A DNA stretch of 64,000 bases from Mortierella sp. BCC40632. Taxonomy: Eukaryota; Mortierellomycota; Mortierellomycetes; Mortierellales; Mortierellaceae. How positions within the stretch are numbered: the stretch's first letter is position 1; every line of letters begins with the position of its first letter. Below the pieces are notes generated by a model, which saw only the letters and a list, made by a program, of their open reading frames with translations, had not been told where the DNA came from and made no database searches. Shown in pieces: positions 21,010-30,766 of the stretch. Location: positions 62,001 to 126,000 of the forward strand of contig WAEK01000003.1 in assembly GCA_011634665.1 (NCBI GenBank), written 5' to 3'. The translations under genes and the position numbers were made by a program.

Positions 21010-22752
21010 ATGAATGAAACGATCATGTTGACCATTCACCGCCATTCGACTCCCCTTGAACTCCTGCCTCGCTTACCCAGCTGTGCTGTCTCCTCTTTTC
21101 GACCGTCCCTGAACAATGTCGTCGCCCTGCCTGAACTAGCCGAAATCATTGCCTTTTACTTGTCTCGGTCCGACTATGTCTCGCTCGTGCGTTGTTCCCG
21201 TACCTGGCACACAATTTGGACGCCTTACCTTTACAACTGTTTGGACTATCCGCAATTCCAAAATGATGACCCGGACAATGTCTACTATCGTGCCCTGGTC
21301 AGCTACGGGCATCTTGTCCGTACCCTGGAGATCACCCGGAGCAGCTACACCCTGCCGCTGATCCAGTTGCTTCCAAATTTGACCACACTGGCGCTCGACT
21401 GTGCAAGGCTGGACGAACACCAACTCAAGGCCATTCTTGGTTTGGTTCCCAGGTTAAAGATCCTACGCTGCCTGATAATGACTCACTCTCATCTAAGTAT
21501 TGCCCTTGCGGCATCACTGAAATATCTCGAGAAACTTGAGTGGCACTATTACACCGCCACAGATGCAGGGTTGAAAGGCGAGGTTGACCTGGGTGACCTC
21601 CTTCTTGTGTTTCGATCATGCCCACGACTGGGCTGGCTCTCCCTTGCCCATGTCCTCCTCATGGCCACACCAGAAATCATTACAGACTCGGCTTGCACTC
21701 TTGACCATGATCAAGATGTTGATTGTACAAATTTGACGCTTTCGAGAATGGATTGGACCTCAGTATACGTTTCCATGCTATCGAGTGGAGGTCCCCATCC
21801 ATTGATCCAGAGACTGTTCAAGCAAATGCTGAGCCTAACGACCTTTCGAGTCCAAGGTCGCTCCAACCTGACTCCTCTTGACTGGAGCTATATCTTTAGG
21901 AACAAGAATGACATGGAGCACCTTTGCTTAATTTCTTCAACAGTGGATACGTTTGTCCGAGAGGCTCTCGAGGGTGTGGCATCTTCGCAGACAAGATTAC
22001 GGAGCTTGAAACTCGGAGGTGGAGCATTCGGAACAAAAGCGCCCTTGAAAGAGATCCTCCACAGAAACCAAGGACTAGAGTGGCTCAGTGCTCATGCCTG
22101 TGACCTTGGAGACCAGGCTCTTCAAGGCCTGCTTCGCCACCAATCCATCAGCAATAGTACGCTCCGACTTCTTGATCTCCAAAACTGTATCGATGTGACC
22201 AGCCGTGGAGCTGCCATCGTGCTCGAGACCTGTCAGGCGCTGTTCTCGCTCGATCTTCGAGGTACTCTCGCAGGGAAATTGGATCTATTCAAAGGAGATC
22301 GGCCTTGGGTCTGTTCAAAGAGTCTCAGGGAACTTTACATGGACATCCAGCCTCGGGGCTGTTTGCTTCCTATGGGCCATGAATGGGATAGGAGCCAAGG
22401 AAGTATTGACCCCGAGCCGTATACACCAGAAGAGGAGAATCACATCAAGAATAGGATCCATGGATTTACCTCCTTAAAGGTGCTCTTTCTACGAGGACAC
22501 GCCATGTCATTCACACTCGTGGATGGGATTGCAACCATGACCAGCTTGCAGTGTGTAGATCTGAGGATTCCAGAACAGTATGCGTCAAGTCACTGGTTTG
22601 TGGATGGATACCAGAGGACTCGACTCCAGGCTGTCTCAGGAGTCGCGCAGACACTTTTCCCAAAATGGAGGCATGAGGCGACGTGGAGGTGTCTATCGCC
22701 TCATAGGTACTATTACTCAATTCATGCCAAACGAAATCCACACAGTGTTTGA
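21010..22752 (+). CDS. F-box/leucine-rich repeat protein (copy 1)
   Basis: A single exon encodes 580 aa. Residues about 35-75 are an F-box-like segment: VVALPELAEIIAFYLSRSDY, SLVRCSRTWHTIWTPYLYN. The rest is a series of irregular leucine-rich repeats (LIQLLPNLTTLALDC, LLDLQNCIDVTSRGA, ALFSLDLRGT). F-box proteins recruit substrates to SCF (Skp1-Cullin) ubiquitin ligases; the LRR part normally binds the target, which cannot be told from sequence. The neighbouring gene at 22884 is a tandem paralogue with the same C-terminal landmarks (TSRGA, LETC, SLDLRGT, PW.C). An alternative start is the in-frame ATG at 21025. Confidence 0.85.
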   Translation: MNETIMLTIHRHSTPLELLPRLPSCAVSSFRPSLNNVVALPELAEIIAFYLSRSDYVSLVRCSRTWHTIWTPYLYNCLDYPQFQNDDPDNVYYRALVSYGHLVRTLEITRSSYTLPLIQLLPNLTTLALDCARLDEHQLKAILGLVPRLKILRCLIMTHSHLSIALAASLKYLEKLEWHYYTATDAGLKGEVDLGDLLLVFRSCPRLGWLSLAHVLLMATPEIITDSACTLDHDQDVDCTNLTLSRMDWTSVYVSMLSSGGPHPLIQRLFKQMLSLTTFRVQGRSNLTPLDWSYIFRNKNDMEHLCLISSTVDTFVREALEGVASSQTRLRSLKLGGGAFGTKAPLKEILHRNQGLEWLSAHACDLGDQALQGLLRHQSISNSTLRLLDLQNCIDVTSRGAAIVLETCQALFSLDLRGTLAGKLDLFKGDRPWVCSKSLRELYMDIQPRGCLLPMGHEWDRSQGSIDPEPYTPEEENHIKNRIHGFTSLKVLFLRGHAMSFTLVDGIATMTSLQCVDLRIPEQYASSHWFVDGYQRTRLQAVSGVAQTLFPKWRHEATWRCLSPHRYYYSIHAKRNPHSV

Positions 22753-22883
22753 GGAGTGAGGAAGCCTTCAGGGGCCACCACCAAATGCAGTCTCAATAAA
22801 AAGGAGGATACTCCAGCTCATTGCTCATCCAGCCATGAGCCATTCTTGATGGCTACATTTCCATTCATCATCCCACGCAAGCC

Positions 22884-24581
22884 ATGTCGATCCATAGAAT
22901 CTCGCCAACTGACTTTTTTGCTCTTCCTGAGCTTGCTGAGGCTATTGCTGTCTATCTCCCTCTTAGGACCTGCGGAGCGATGGTCCGCACCTGCCGAGCC
23001 TGGAGGCTTATCTGGGCGCCTTACTTGTACGAGACCATTGACTTTTGTAAAGTCAGATACCCAGCCCACTGCGGGTCGATGCTGGGTACCTTCGGCCATC
23101 ATATCAAGACCATTAATTTTCGGTATCTTCGACCATCTCTTGAATTCTTTCTTGTCGTCCCGAACCTTACCTCACTCGTTCTCCAAACCCCACCTCGTCA
23201 GAAGCTCGACTTCCTGTCATGGCTTGAGGCTCTTCCCCGACTCAAGACTTTGGTATGCGTCTCTGTCGAACAGGATGCTTCATTTTCATCAGTGGCCTCG
23301 CTGGTCGAGCTGGAGCAACTCCGGTGGAGCTACACTAAAAGCCTTAGGTCTAAATCTGTCCAAGCAAGGATACCAATCTCAGAACTCTTATTTCTACTCA
23401 AGAGCTGTCGTCGCTTAAAAGAACTCCACCTTGGCAATGCCTGTGTAATTCAAGACGTTTGGGATGTAGAAAGCACCGCCAACGTTGAGGACATAAGCAA
23501 CAATTCTTGGACAAACCCCATACTGGAAAAGTTGAGTTTTCAAAATATCCAATTTCCTTCTCTCAGTACAACAACAAGGCATAGTCCATTACTCTCAGAG
23601 GTTTTTGATCGGACCCCAAACCTGTCAACACTAATATTGGAGGGAAAATCAGAACAATCGCAAACACCTTCTTGGGTCTCCATACTCGAACAAACAGCAT
23701 CACGACTTAAACATTTAATCTTTAACCCGCCTAAAGACGAGGAACGCTCACAATCAGTCTTAGTCCTGAGGACCATTAGCAACTCATTTTCCAATCTCGA
23801 GACGTTAGAGATCCGACTCGGTGCCCACTACAGTGAAGGTTTAATCCAAGAGATCTTGATAAAAAATCCAGGATTACAAAGAGTCGCCATTTACGGGACG
23901 CCACTCTCTAGACCATCCCCAGTCCCATTATTTGGAGACACTGCGCTCTGTTTGTTCATCAGTACACCATTGCGGCTTCGGTCAAAATTCAATTACACCC
24001 TGAGGTTATTAAGTCTTAGTGGCTGTGTCTTGATTACAAGTCGCGGTGCGAGAGCGGTCCTTGAGACTTGTGCAGTGTTGGAGTCTCTGGATCTCCGGGG
24101 GACATCCGCCAACAGTCTCGCAACATTTGGAGGAGATGAGCCTTGGGCATGTCAGGAAACACTTCGCTCCTTGTTAGTGGAACTTCAGTCAAGGTCTGAA
24201 AGTTATTTATTCCGCCATTTTACATTGAGGGGATTCCGTCGGAGTTCAGAACCACCAGTAGAATTTTCCTCTGAGGAAGAGGAGACGATTTGGTCAAGAA
24301 TATCTGCCTGTGAGGCTCTTCAACAACTTACATTGTCTGGTTCATCAACGACAATGTCTCTTCTCGAGTCTGGTCCGTTGCCACATAGACTTCAGGAAGT
24401 TGACTTGTACATTACAATACCAGGCTCGAGCGAGACGAGAAACACCAACTTTATGAAGCCGGTTTCGGTGGAAGAAAGGATCAATGCAGTCTTTCGAGAT
24501 TGGGAGAATCTCAAAGTTTTACCCTGGAAACCAACAGATCGTGGCGAACAACTTGTACATGTCAAAGGGTCTCGCTGGTGA
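22884..24581 (+). CDS. F-box/leucine-rich repeat protein (copy 2)
   Basis: A single exon encodes 565 aa and starts 131 bp after the stop of copy 1, in the same direction. The N-terminus has the F-box pattern (FFALPELAEAIAVYLPLRTC, AMVRTCRAWRLIWAPYLYE), followed by leucine-rich repeats (PNLTSLVLQT, LRLLSLSGCVLITSRGAR, LESLDLRGT). Copy 2 lacks the ~30-residue N-terminal extension of copy 1, and the two differ widely in the middle, so the duplication is old or the substrate-binding surface has diverged quickly. The likely role is an SCF substrate receptor. An A tract at 24695-24720 lies shortly downstream. Confidence 0.85.
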   Translation: MSIHRISPTDFFALPELAEAIAVYLPLRTCGAMVRTCRAWRLIWAPYLYETIDFCKVRYPAHCGSMLGTFGHHIKTINFRYLRPSLEFFLVVPNLTSLVLQTPPRQKLDFLSWLEALPRLKTLVCVSVEQDASFSSVASLVELEQLRWSYTKSLRSKSVQARIPISELLFLLKSCRRLKELHLGNACVIQDVWDVESTANVEDISNNSWTNPILEKLSFQNIQFPSLSTTTRHSPLLSEVFDRTPNLSTLILEGKSEQSQTPSWVSILEQTASRLKHLIFNPPKDEERSQSVLVLRTISNSFSNLETLEIRLGAHYSEGLIQEILIKNPGLQRVAIYGTPLSRPSPVPLFGDTALCLFISTPLRLRSKFNYTLRLLSLSGCVLITSRGARAVLETCAVLESLDLRGTSANSLATFGGDEPWACQETLRSLLVELQSRSESYLFRHFTLRGFRRSSEPPVEFSSEEEETIWSRISACEALQQLTLSGSSTTMSLLESGPLPHRLQEVDLYITIPGSSETRNTNFMKPVSVEERINAVFRDWENLKVLPWKPTDRGEQLVHVKGSRW

Positions 24582-24688
24582 ATATATCAAGTAGTGAAGA
24601 GCATTGAGAGGAGAGCTAGGGGTTGGTAGAGCCCCACTCGGCCTTTGTTATAACCCTTACCCTTCTGGGGTCAGTACCACAAATGTAT

Positions 24689-24719
<31 letters not shown>

Positions 24720-24915
24720 AGGCACCGACATCAACGACATTTCATCACAAAGTACAAGTGCAAGTATTCTCAAAGTTCCACCGCTTGTTAAGCAAGATGG
24801 GTCCCAACTTCTTCGAAGATGGTTTATGGCTGATTCTCTGAATGTGCGGTAAAGGGTGGTGAGAAGGCGAATCTCATGGAGAATAGTTAAAAAGTCAAAA
24901 CAATAGGAACCTAAT

Positions 24916-24987
24916 TGTAGAGAACTCTAGAAGTAGACCCGAACCATTAAACCACTTCTAACATAAACACCCACTCGACTTGTTGCA
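24916..24987 (+). repeat. Dispersed repeat fragment, copy A
   Basis: The segment ends with ACTCGACTTGTTGCA and is similar along about 72 bp to 32245-32320, which ends ACTTGACTTGTTGCA. Shared blocks include AAGTAGAC, TTAAACCACTTC / AATAAACCACTTC and ACAC/ACTC ends. It is probably a remnant of a transposable element. Confidence 0.5.
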
Positions 24988-25049
24988 GAGATCGATCTTC
25001 TGGCCCTTTTTTTTCGAGGGGTGCTTAAAACTCATCTAAAGTAAAGACA

Positions 25050-25052
<3 letters not shown>

Positions 25053-25107
<55 letters not shown>
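25053..25107. repeat. (TC)n microsatellite
   Basis: About 27 perfect TC units lie in intergenic DNA. Confidence 0.95.
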
Positions 25108-25111
<4 letters not shown>

Positions 25112-25756
25112 CTTGATGTTGACTCCAATGATCAGAGCATTGATTCAGCATGAATATCTGCCTGTCTTGTCGTGTAAAAAAAACAGCTCATTTGTTTTGT
25201 CCAGAGACTTCAACTAATTTACCATCCGAAAGTAGCCTCCCTCCCCCCGCCTTTGTTTCTTTTTTCTTTTGGACCTTGAAGACACGATTATCTACAAAAA
25301 CAATAGGAACTTAAAACTGGCAGCCAAGGAGATGTGTAAAGGAGGACTATGGCATGACTTCAGACAGTATTTTTACTCTGAAGGCGGGCTGCTTAGGTCT
25401 AGTATAAATAACATAGACTGACCGCATCTCACTGAACCTTCGCTTGCCTCGAGTTTTCCACTTTTTCTCCGCGTGGATGTCTACTCTCTCACTTCTGTGC
25501 TTACTGTGGTCCAAAGTGAACAACTCTTACGCCCATATACAGAGCAGCACCATGCAAAAGGATAGCGTACGCGACATGTGGTTACCTTTTAATCGGTCCG
25601 AGACCTTCTTCACCACGAAGCCTTTAAAAATTTCATTCGTTTACACTTTTATTTCGAATCGCTGCGGAAAGGGTAGTGAAGGACGCTACATTTTAAAGAA
25701 GTCGCTTCTAAAGACCTTTGGGCGACTGCTCGATTGATCTGTTTGCAGAAGATATC

Positions 25757-26050
25757 TTAACCCAAATAGGCCGGGAAGGTCTCAATGGAAATGACACGGT
25801 TACTGAGGTAGAGTGTCACCTCAGTTGGGATCCAAGAGTTGCTGTCGGACTTTTCGGCCTTCTGGATCAACTGTTCATAGTGCCACTTGGCATCGTCAAG
25901 ACTGAGTCTCTCACGCGACTCGACATCACGGATGTAGCTTCGGAACCTGCGACCGTCAATCTCGAAAACTGCCTCATAACCACCAGCCTTCTCTTGGAGC
26001 ACGTCCGTCAAGGTCTTGATGCCGTAGGGAAGTCTGACGTATCCAACCAT
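25757..26050 (-). CDS. Small uncharacterised protein, 97 aa
   Basis: An uninterrupted minus-strand frame begins MVGYVRLPYGIKTLTDVLQE and ends ISIETFPAYLG. Its composition is balanced, with a helical middle (ERLSLDDAKWHYEQLIQKAE) followed by strand-like WIPTEVTLYLSNRV, unlike the repeat-derived frames nearby. The frame extends upstream to a non-ATG codon at 26176, but the ATG at 26050 gives the tidier start. I recognise no family. A basic/acidic alpha-beta fold is plausible, and the gene has no obvious functional link to its neighbours. Confidence 0.5.
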   Translation of the reverse strand: MVGYVRLPYGIKTLTDVLQEKAGGYEAVFEIDGRRFRSYIRDVESRERLSLDDAKWHYEQLIQKAEKSDSNSWIPTEVTLYLSNRVISIETFPAYLG

Positions 26051-27412
26051 TGTGAAGTAGTGCTTTTTTGCTTGTAGAAAATGAAAGGCTTGGCTCGGGA
26101 GAAGAGAAGTTGAAGGGGAACTGAGGGATTCCAACGACGGCCCCTCTAGTCTTTTATAGCTGAAATCCTCTCTCACTCTTTTTGCAAATCCTCTGTATTC
26201 AGTCGATATCTCTGGGTTGCATGATTCGCTTTGTCGATTGCCATCTGCTTTAGGTTGGATCTGAGCCTACGTCTGCTTACAAAAAATAGTCAGGAAGGAG
26301 AAATTTCCAAGGACATTCGCCATACTGGGTTTGCCTCGCATAATCTCACGCCCCTAGCCATTTGTCTCACTTCATGCGCAAATGCTAGGCCACAGCTACA
26401 ACCACACCTTTGCGCCCTGACCAAAAGTCAAAAAAAAAAAAAAAACAAAAGATCATCAGGGTAGACAAATTTTACAAAAAAAAAACACATATTACAGCGG
26501 ACAAGGATGTCTCCCAACCAAATTTTGCCACGATGCGTACTACAGCTCGTTGGCCCTGAGACTTCCCTCGGTGGGCGTCGCTCTTGTTGTGTGTAGCCCT
26601 TCTTCTATACCCTACCCCGTCCCAAAGACCTCCATTCCAAAACCCTCTGTCATTTTCAACAGCAAGAGACGCCATATCCACCGAAAAGTAGGATCTTGAG
26701 ATGCTGCTCTCCATTGATATGCCTTGAGGGCATGCTGGCCAAAATAGTCGCTTGGTAATCTGCCAGCGAGAGTAGCCATGTCGACTGAGACAATCCCGAG
26801 TTACCTTGGACAATTCAGGTGGTCAATTGGACAGACAACAAATCGCGAGCAACTAGGATAGTATTCATATCTGTTGGGCCGGGCAAGTATTTACTAACTG
26901 CACAAAGGCACAGGGCAAACCACATTCACCCTAAACAATATTCGCACAATAGACTCAAGAGAGGGTAGAACTGTAACACAGAAAAGAACCAATAGTCATT
27001 TGATGTTGACAGGAATTTATTATCACACAAGAGTGAAGTCTGGGAGTGTCCTTTTTTGGCTGAGAAGGACTCCTCTGTGAGTTGACTGTCTCTTCTATTC
27101 AGAGGTGAAGGCTCCACCAAGGAAACGATGGAGGGATGGCATAGTGGGATGACCATAAACTCTCGGTGAAAAGATTTTATGTGACAGAGTCACAACTTCA
27201 TTTGCCAAATGGAAGGGTGGGCTGCAGCGAAAAAAAGACAGCAGACAGCAGAAGGCATGTATCAAACTTGTTTGTTTGGCTGGACTGTTGACTGTTGATT
27301 GGAACCACACTGCACAAGGCAGACAATCGAACCACATCCCGTATTTCTTTGCAAAGATGTTATGCAGCCACAAGCCACGGTTCAAGCTGCGCACTGACCT
27401 CCGAATGAACTA
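26051..27412. other. Intergenic region before the transposon
   Basis: There are no recognisable genes. An A tract lies at 26431-26446, with a further A run near 26477. Minus-strand frames at 26472-26813 and 26926-27394 have no recognisable content. The right boundary is the TA target site (27411-27412) of the pogo-type element. Confidence 0.4.
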
Positions 27413-27527
27413 CAGCAAAAAATTTTTTTTTTGCTGAAAAACATAAGAAGTTCAGCAAAAAAAATTGAGTTGAAAAATATAAGCGGGGTAATCTAAAATG
27501 TTTGGTGGAAATAAGTGCTCTCATCCC
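27413..27527 (+). repeat. Left terminal inverted repeat
   Basis: The 115-bp repeat runs from CAGCAAAAAATTT to CTCTCATCCC and pairs with 29534-29648. It includes TTGAGTTGAAAAATATAAGC and a GGGGTAATCT block. Confidence 0.9.
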
Positions 27528-27549
27528 ATGCTTTCCCCCCCCCTCGGAT

Positions 27550-27586
27550 TGCTGAAAATGCTGAAAATGCTGAAAATGCTGAAAAT
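27550..27586. repeat. 9-bp tandem repeat in transposon
   Basis: About four copies of TGCTGAAAA lie just inside the left repeat, immediately downstream of the transposase stop. The unit resembles the GCTGAAAAA of the terminal repeat and may be a subterminal transposase-binding array. Confidence 0.7.
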
Positions 27587-29473
27587 CTACTGCAGAAAAG
27601 AGTCTTTATTATTACCCCTATCTACCATCTTTTCAAAATCATATCGAAAGAGTAGTTCTTTCAGCTCTTCTCGTAGTGCTTTATCCACGCAGCGTTTATC
27701 TCTCACCGCCTCGAGTCCCTTAAAGATACTGTCCCATTTCTCTGGGGTTGTATTGACGCTTGAGATCGCCTCACGTTCGGGGGTAATATTTCTCATTAAA
27801 GTGATCTTGGCCTCTTCGATGGCCAGCTCTTGTTCTGTGGGTTGGTAGTGGCCATTTCCGATAACCTCGCCTTTGACTTTTGCTACAATCTGTTCAAAAA
27901 ATGCCTTCTCTAATTTCTCCAGTTTAATATTAACTTGAGGCTCCACTGGACGATGGGCCTCTTCTCCTTCAGAGATAGGCCACTGACGAAGCCTCTTCTT
28001 CAATGCATCAGAGATGGTAGGCGTCTTCGCCCAGCAATGCCGGACAGTTGTTGGTTTGATGTGGGTCCACGCATAGGGAATCAACGTCCATGCCTCGCCA
28101 CTTGAAGGATTTTTCTTTTTTTCGACCATGCGGGCAATGGATGTACGGCGGGTAAGAGACTTCAGGTAAAAGTGCTTGAAGACAGCAATGATCCCTTGAT
28201 CAAGCGGCTGTGTAATAGCAGTAGAGTTGGGAGGGAGTCGTTCGACTCTAAGATGAGTCCAATTCCTTCCCTCGTACCAATTGACTTCTCCATCTTTATG
28301 TTGAGGTGCCGAGTCCATAAGCAGGAGAGTGCTTTTTGTTAGTTGGCTATCAAACTTATCGAGCCATTTTATGAAGGTAGGACTTGTCATCCATCCGCTA
28401 TCTGTCTTGTGCACCGCCATCGGTACTCGTTCGTCGTGAATGATATTCCTAGCAATGTGCTTTGCTACTCGGTGGTGTTAGCAATTGTTTTAAGACCCAA
28501 CAATTTGAACTATTGCGCACATATTGGCCGGTATGACTTACAAAAATGATGAGCGGTTGCAGTGAATCCATCTCTTTCTGCTTTAATAGCGACGAGCCCG
28601 TTGCGTTAACACAAAACATGGCAGTTACCCTCGAGTTCCTTGCTGGTTTGCTACCAGCTTTAAACTCGGGTGTCGTGAGACCGCGTGACAAGCTCTGTCA
28701 GATGGAACCCGCACTCGTCGCAATTGTAGATGTCTTCTGGGTCATATTGGTCACAGATATCTCGAAGCTCTTGAAGCCGAGGCTGGATTGCAGGAACGTC
28801 TACGGAGCCTGCTTGACCATGGAGTTGGACGTATGCAACATCGTATTTCTCTTTGAAAGCCGTGAAAAAAAAGAACTGGATAGCGATTTGGTATTTTTCA
28901 GTGTTTGGTGGCCATCTTCTCGCAAAATAATTAGAAACAGGTTGCCGGCATCCTTTAAAGACGTTCCGTTGACGGGTAGATTTTGTTTGCGTTGGCAGAT
29001 GAGCCATTCGTAAAGAGACTCCATTAGTAGTTCATCTTTTGATTTGACCACATTGAGTGCGCCTGAAGGGGGAGACGGCGCGAGGCTTCGGATATCTCTT
29101 TGTGGTTTCTCAACCAAACAGAAAACGTCGTCTGTTTAATGTTGTAAAGCTTGCAAAAGGTTTCTTGACTCCAGGCCCGCAAAGTTTTAGGATCCTCAGA
29201 GGCACGCCTGTTGTGGGCCAGGAACTGGGCCACCAAAGCAGTTTTTTCCTCGAGCGAATATCTAACCTTGGAGGAGGCGTGCGTTGCAGCGGGTACTATG
29301 ATATCCTGGAGTTGTCGGTTCTTCTTTGCATCTTCAATCTGCCAAGCAACCAGCTGAGCTCGTCGTTCTTGGAATACACTGAGGTCTGCTTGTGAGAGCT
29401 CTTTCTCGCTGACAGGCGCAAGCGCGCGAGCTCGCTTAGTACTGTAAGATTCGGTCTGCTGTTTTTTGGTCAT
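27587..29473 (-). pseudogene. Pogo/CENP-B-like transposase, split over several frames
   Basis: From an ATG at 29473 the minus strand encodes an N-terminal region with a helix-turn-helix (LRAWSQETFCKLYNIKQTTF). It continues in a second frame with a CENPB-type second DNA-binding helix set (LYEWLICQRKQNLPVNGTSL), then in a third with FKEKYDVAYVQLHGQAGS and YNCDECGF. A further frame holds FKAGSKPARNSRVTAMFCVN, and the last ORF has LLLMDSAPQH and STAITQPLDQGII. The three catalytic aspartates (DECGF, MDSAPQ, PLDQG) fit the pogo DDD triad. The last break (around 28545-28450) has a good GTAAGT donor and may be an intron. The first two changes (near 29100-29040 and 28950-28900) lack good splice pairs and look like indels. 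The element is therefore either recently inactivated or has unusual introns. Confidence 0.75.
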
Positions 29474-29533
29474 CTGGTAGCAGATGAGGGTGAGGGTGAT
29501 GAAGACTGTTGGAATGCAATGACAATGAGGGAG

Positions 29534-29648
29534 GGGATGAGAGCACTTATTTCCACCAAACATTTTAGATTACCCCGCTTATATTTTTCAACTCAATTTT
29601 TTTTGCTGAACTTCTTATGTTTTTCAGCAAAAAAAAAAATTTTTGCTG
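29534..29648 (-). repeat. Right terminal inverted repeat
   Basis: This is the inverted copy of 27413-27527, starting GGGATGAGAGCACTTATTTC and ending TTTTTGCTG before the TA duplication. It differs from the left copy only in the split of the A/T run (A11T5 here against the complement of A6T10). Confidence 0.9.
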
Positions 29649-29996
29649 TACAGAGAGACGAGGAAAACTACGCATCTTGGACTGACGGATTGTAGGGGTG
29701 AAAATTATTCATCCCAGATCGGATGAAAATTATGAATCGTAGTGCTGATGTGCTCGTCAAGTCTAGACGACTTGATATCTAGATTCGATGTAAGCCACGG
29801 GAGGTTGGTGGCACGCGCCGTTCCTGCCTTTTTTTAATCTACGAAAATAGCCTTGTCTTTATCACGTTGACTTACCTGATCCCTGACTGGGCCCGGTCCA
29901 CAACGATGCTGGTGATGTGGCGTAGTAAATGGAGAATCGTCCATTAGGTCGCATCTCCCTCCTCCTCCTCCTCCTCCTCCTCTTCTTTCCCTAAAA

Positions 29997-30387
29997 AGTA
30001 AAGAACCTCGTCTCCTCGAGACCAGAGTGTTTTCCTCAATAGATTTCCGTATCAGGTATGTGTATGGACGAGTGCTGCGAGAAGGGACGATGAACAAGGA
30101 TTTTAGATCGCCGTCCTCCGCAACTGATCCAGTATTCAGGTTTTATTACAAGCTCAAAATGCATGGACTATGTGGGCCTGTCCCAGAGATGAACCTGTCG
30201 GCTTTGCCTATTTCTCATTCTATGCATAGGTCTGTATCTTTTATATCTTCTGTAACCCGTATTCCGTCCCTCCTGCCTTCATTGGACCCCTCTTTGCCGA
30301 GGACTACAGACCTCCCCCACCTACAATCTCCAAACAAAGTTAGTGATCTTGCCAGATGTAGGGAGCGTGAAACTAAAGGGGCGATAT
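29997..30387 (+). repeat. Large inverted repeat, left arm (391 bp)
   Basis: This arm is highly similar, in reverse orientation, to 30767-31165 from AGTAAAGAACCTCG to GGGGCGATAT. The first 300 bp look almost identical; differences cluster at the inner end, where the other arm has a short G-rich insertion. Both arms contain the same ~120-codon open frame, but with no ATG at its head and no recognisable family, so it is probably not a gene. Confidence 0.9.
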
Positions 30388-30471
30388 GCAGATATCAATA
30401 GAGACTAGGTCTTCTCAGGAGTTACGTCGCAGTGTGTTGTATTATCACAACATTTTTCTCGACTAAGTCGA

Positions 30472-30590
30472 TAAATAGGAGCTTAAACAGAAACAGAGGG
30501 GACGTTTATAGGTCGTCTGCAGACAGGACCACTTTTACTCCCCCGACTGACCTAGAAGAACCAGTGTAAATACTGACTCTTGCCCTTGAA
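30472..30590 (+). repeat. Fragment similar to the Fanzor upstream flank
   Basis: This 119-bp stretch in the spacer between the inverted arms aligns with the reverse complement of 63486-63600. Shared blocks are AAATAG, ATAGGTCGTCT, GACAGGA, TTTTACTCCCC, GTAAATACTGAC/ATAAATACTGAC and GCCCTTGAA. The second locus is immediately upstream of the Fanzor pseudogene. An A run of about 24 follows here. Confidence 0.65.
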
Positions 30591-30766
30591 AAAAAAAAAA
30601 AAAAAAAAAAAAACACACATTCTATCTCACCGATTCTAAACTTCTACTGTTTACGTGACAGTCAGGCAATCCACCTAAATTCGTACATCTGACATTTTTT
30701 CTTAACTTGATGTTATCCAACCATTTCCCTTTTCCCAATTCTAATCTCCCTTTCTCCCTCTGTGTA

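Larger units (their letters stand above)
24582..25756. other. Intergenic region with repeat fragments
   Basis: The region contains an A tract (24695-24720), a copy of a dispersed repeat (24916-24987, related to 32245-32320) and a long (TC)n microsatellite (25053-25107). A plus-strand frame at 25444-25737 begins only at a non-ATG codon and resembles no protein. No secure gene is seen. Confidence 0.5.
27413..29648. mobile_element. Pogo-type (Tc1/mariner superfamily) DNA transposon
   Basis: The 2,236-bp element is flanked by TA on both sides (27411-27412 and 29649-29650), the usual target duplication of Tc1/mariner elements. The ends are near-perfect inverted repeats of 115 bp that begin CAGCAAAAA. 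Within each repeat the first ~25 bp (CAGC, A run, T run, GCTG) are themselves palindromic. The minus strand encodes a CENP-B/pogo-like transposase. The close match of the two ends, differing by only about one base in the A/T run, points to a fairly recent insertion. Confidence 0.9.

Noticed and set aside
25444..25737. 97-codon plus-strand frame
   Set aside because: It starts at a non-ATG codon, contains no motif and lies in repeat-rich DNA.
30027..30401. ~120-codon open frame in the left inverted-repeat arm (same frame in the right arm, 30713-31135)
   Set aside because: The duplication explains its double occurrence. It has no ATG at its head and no family-like motif, so repeat DNA is the simpler reading.
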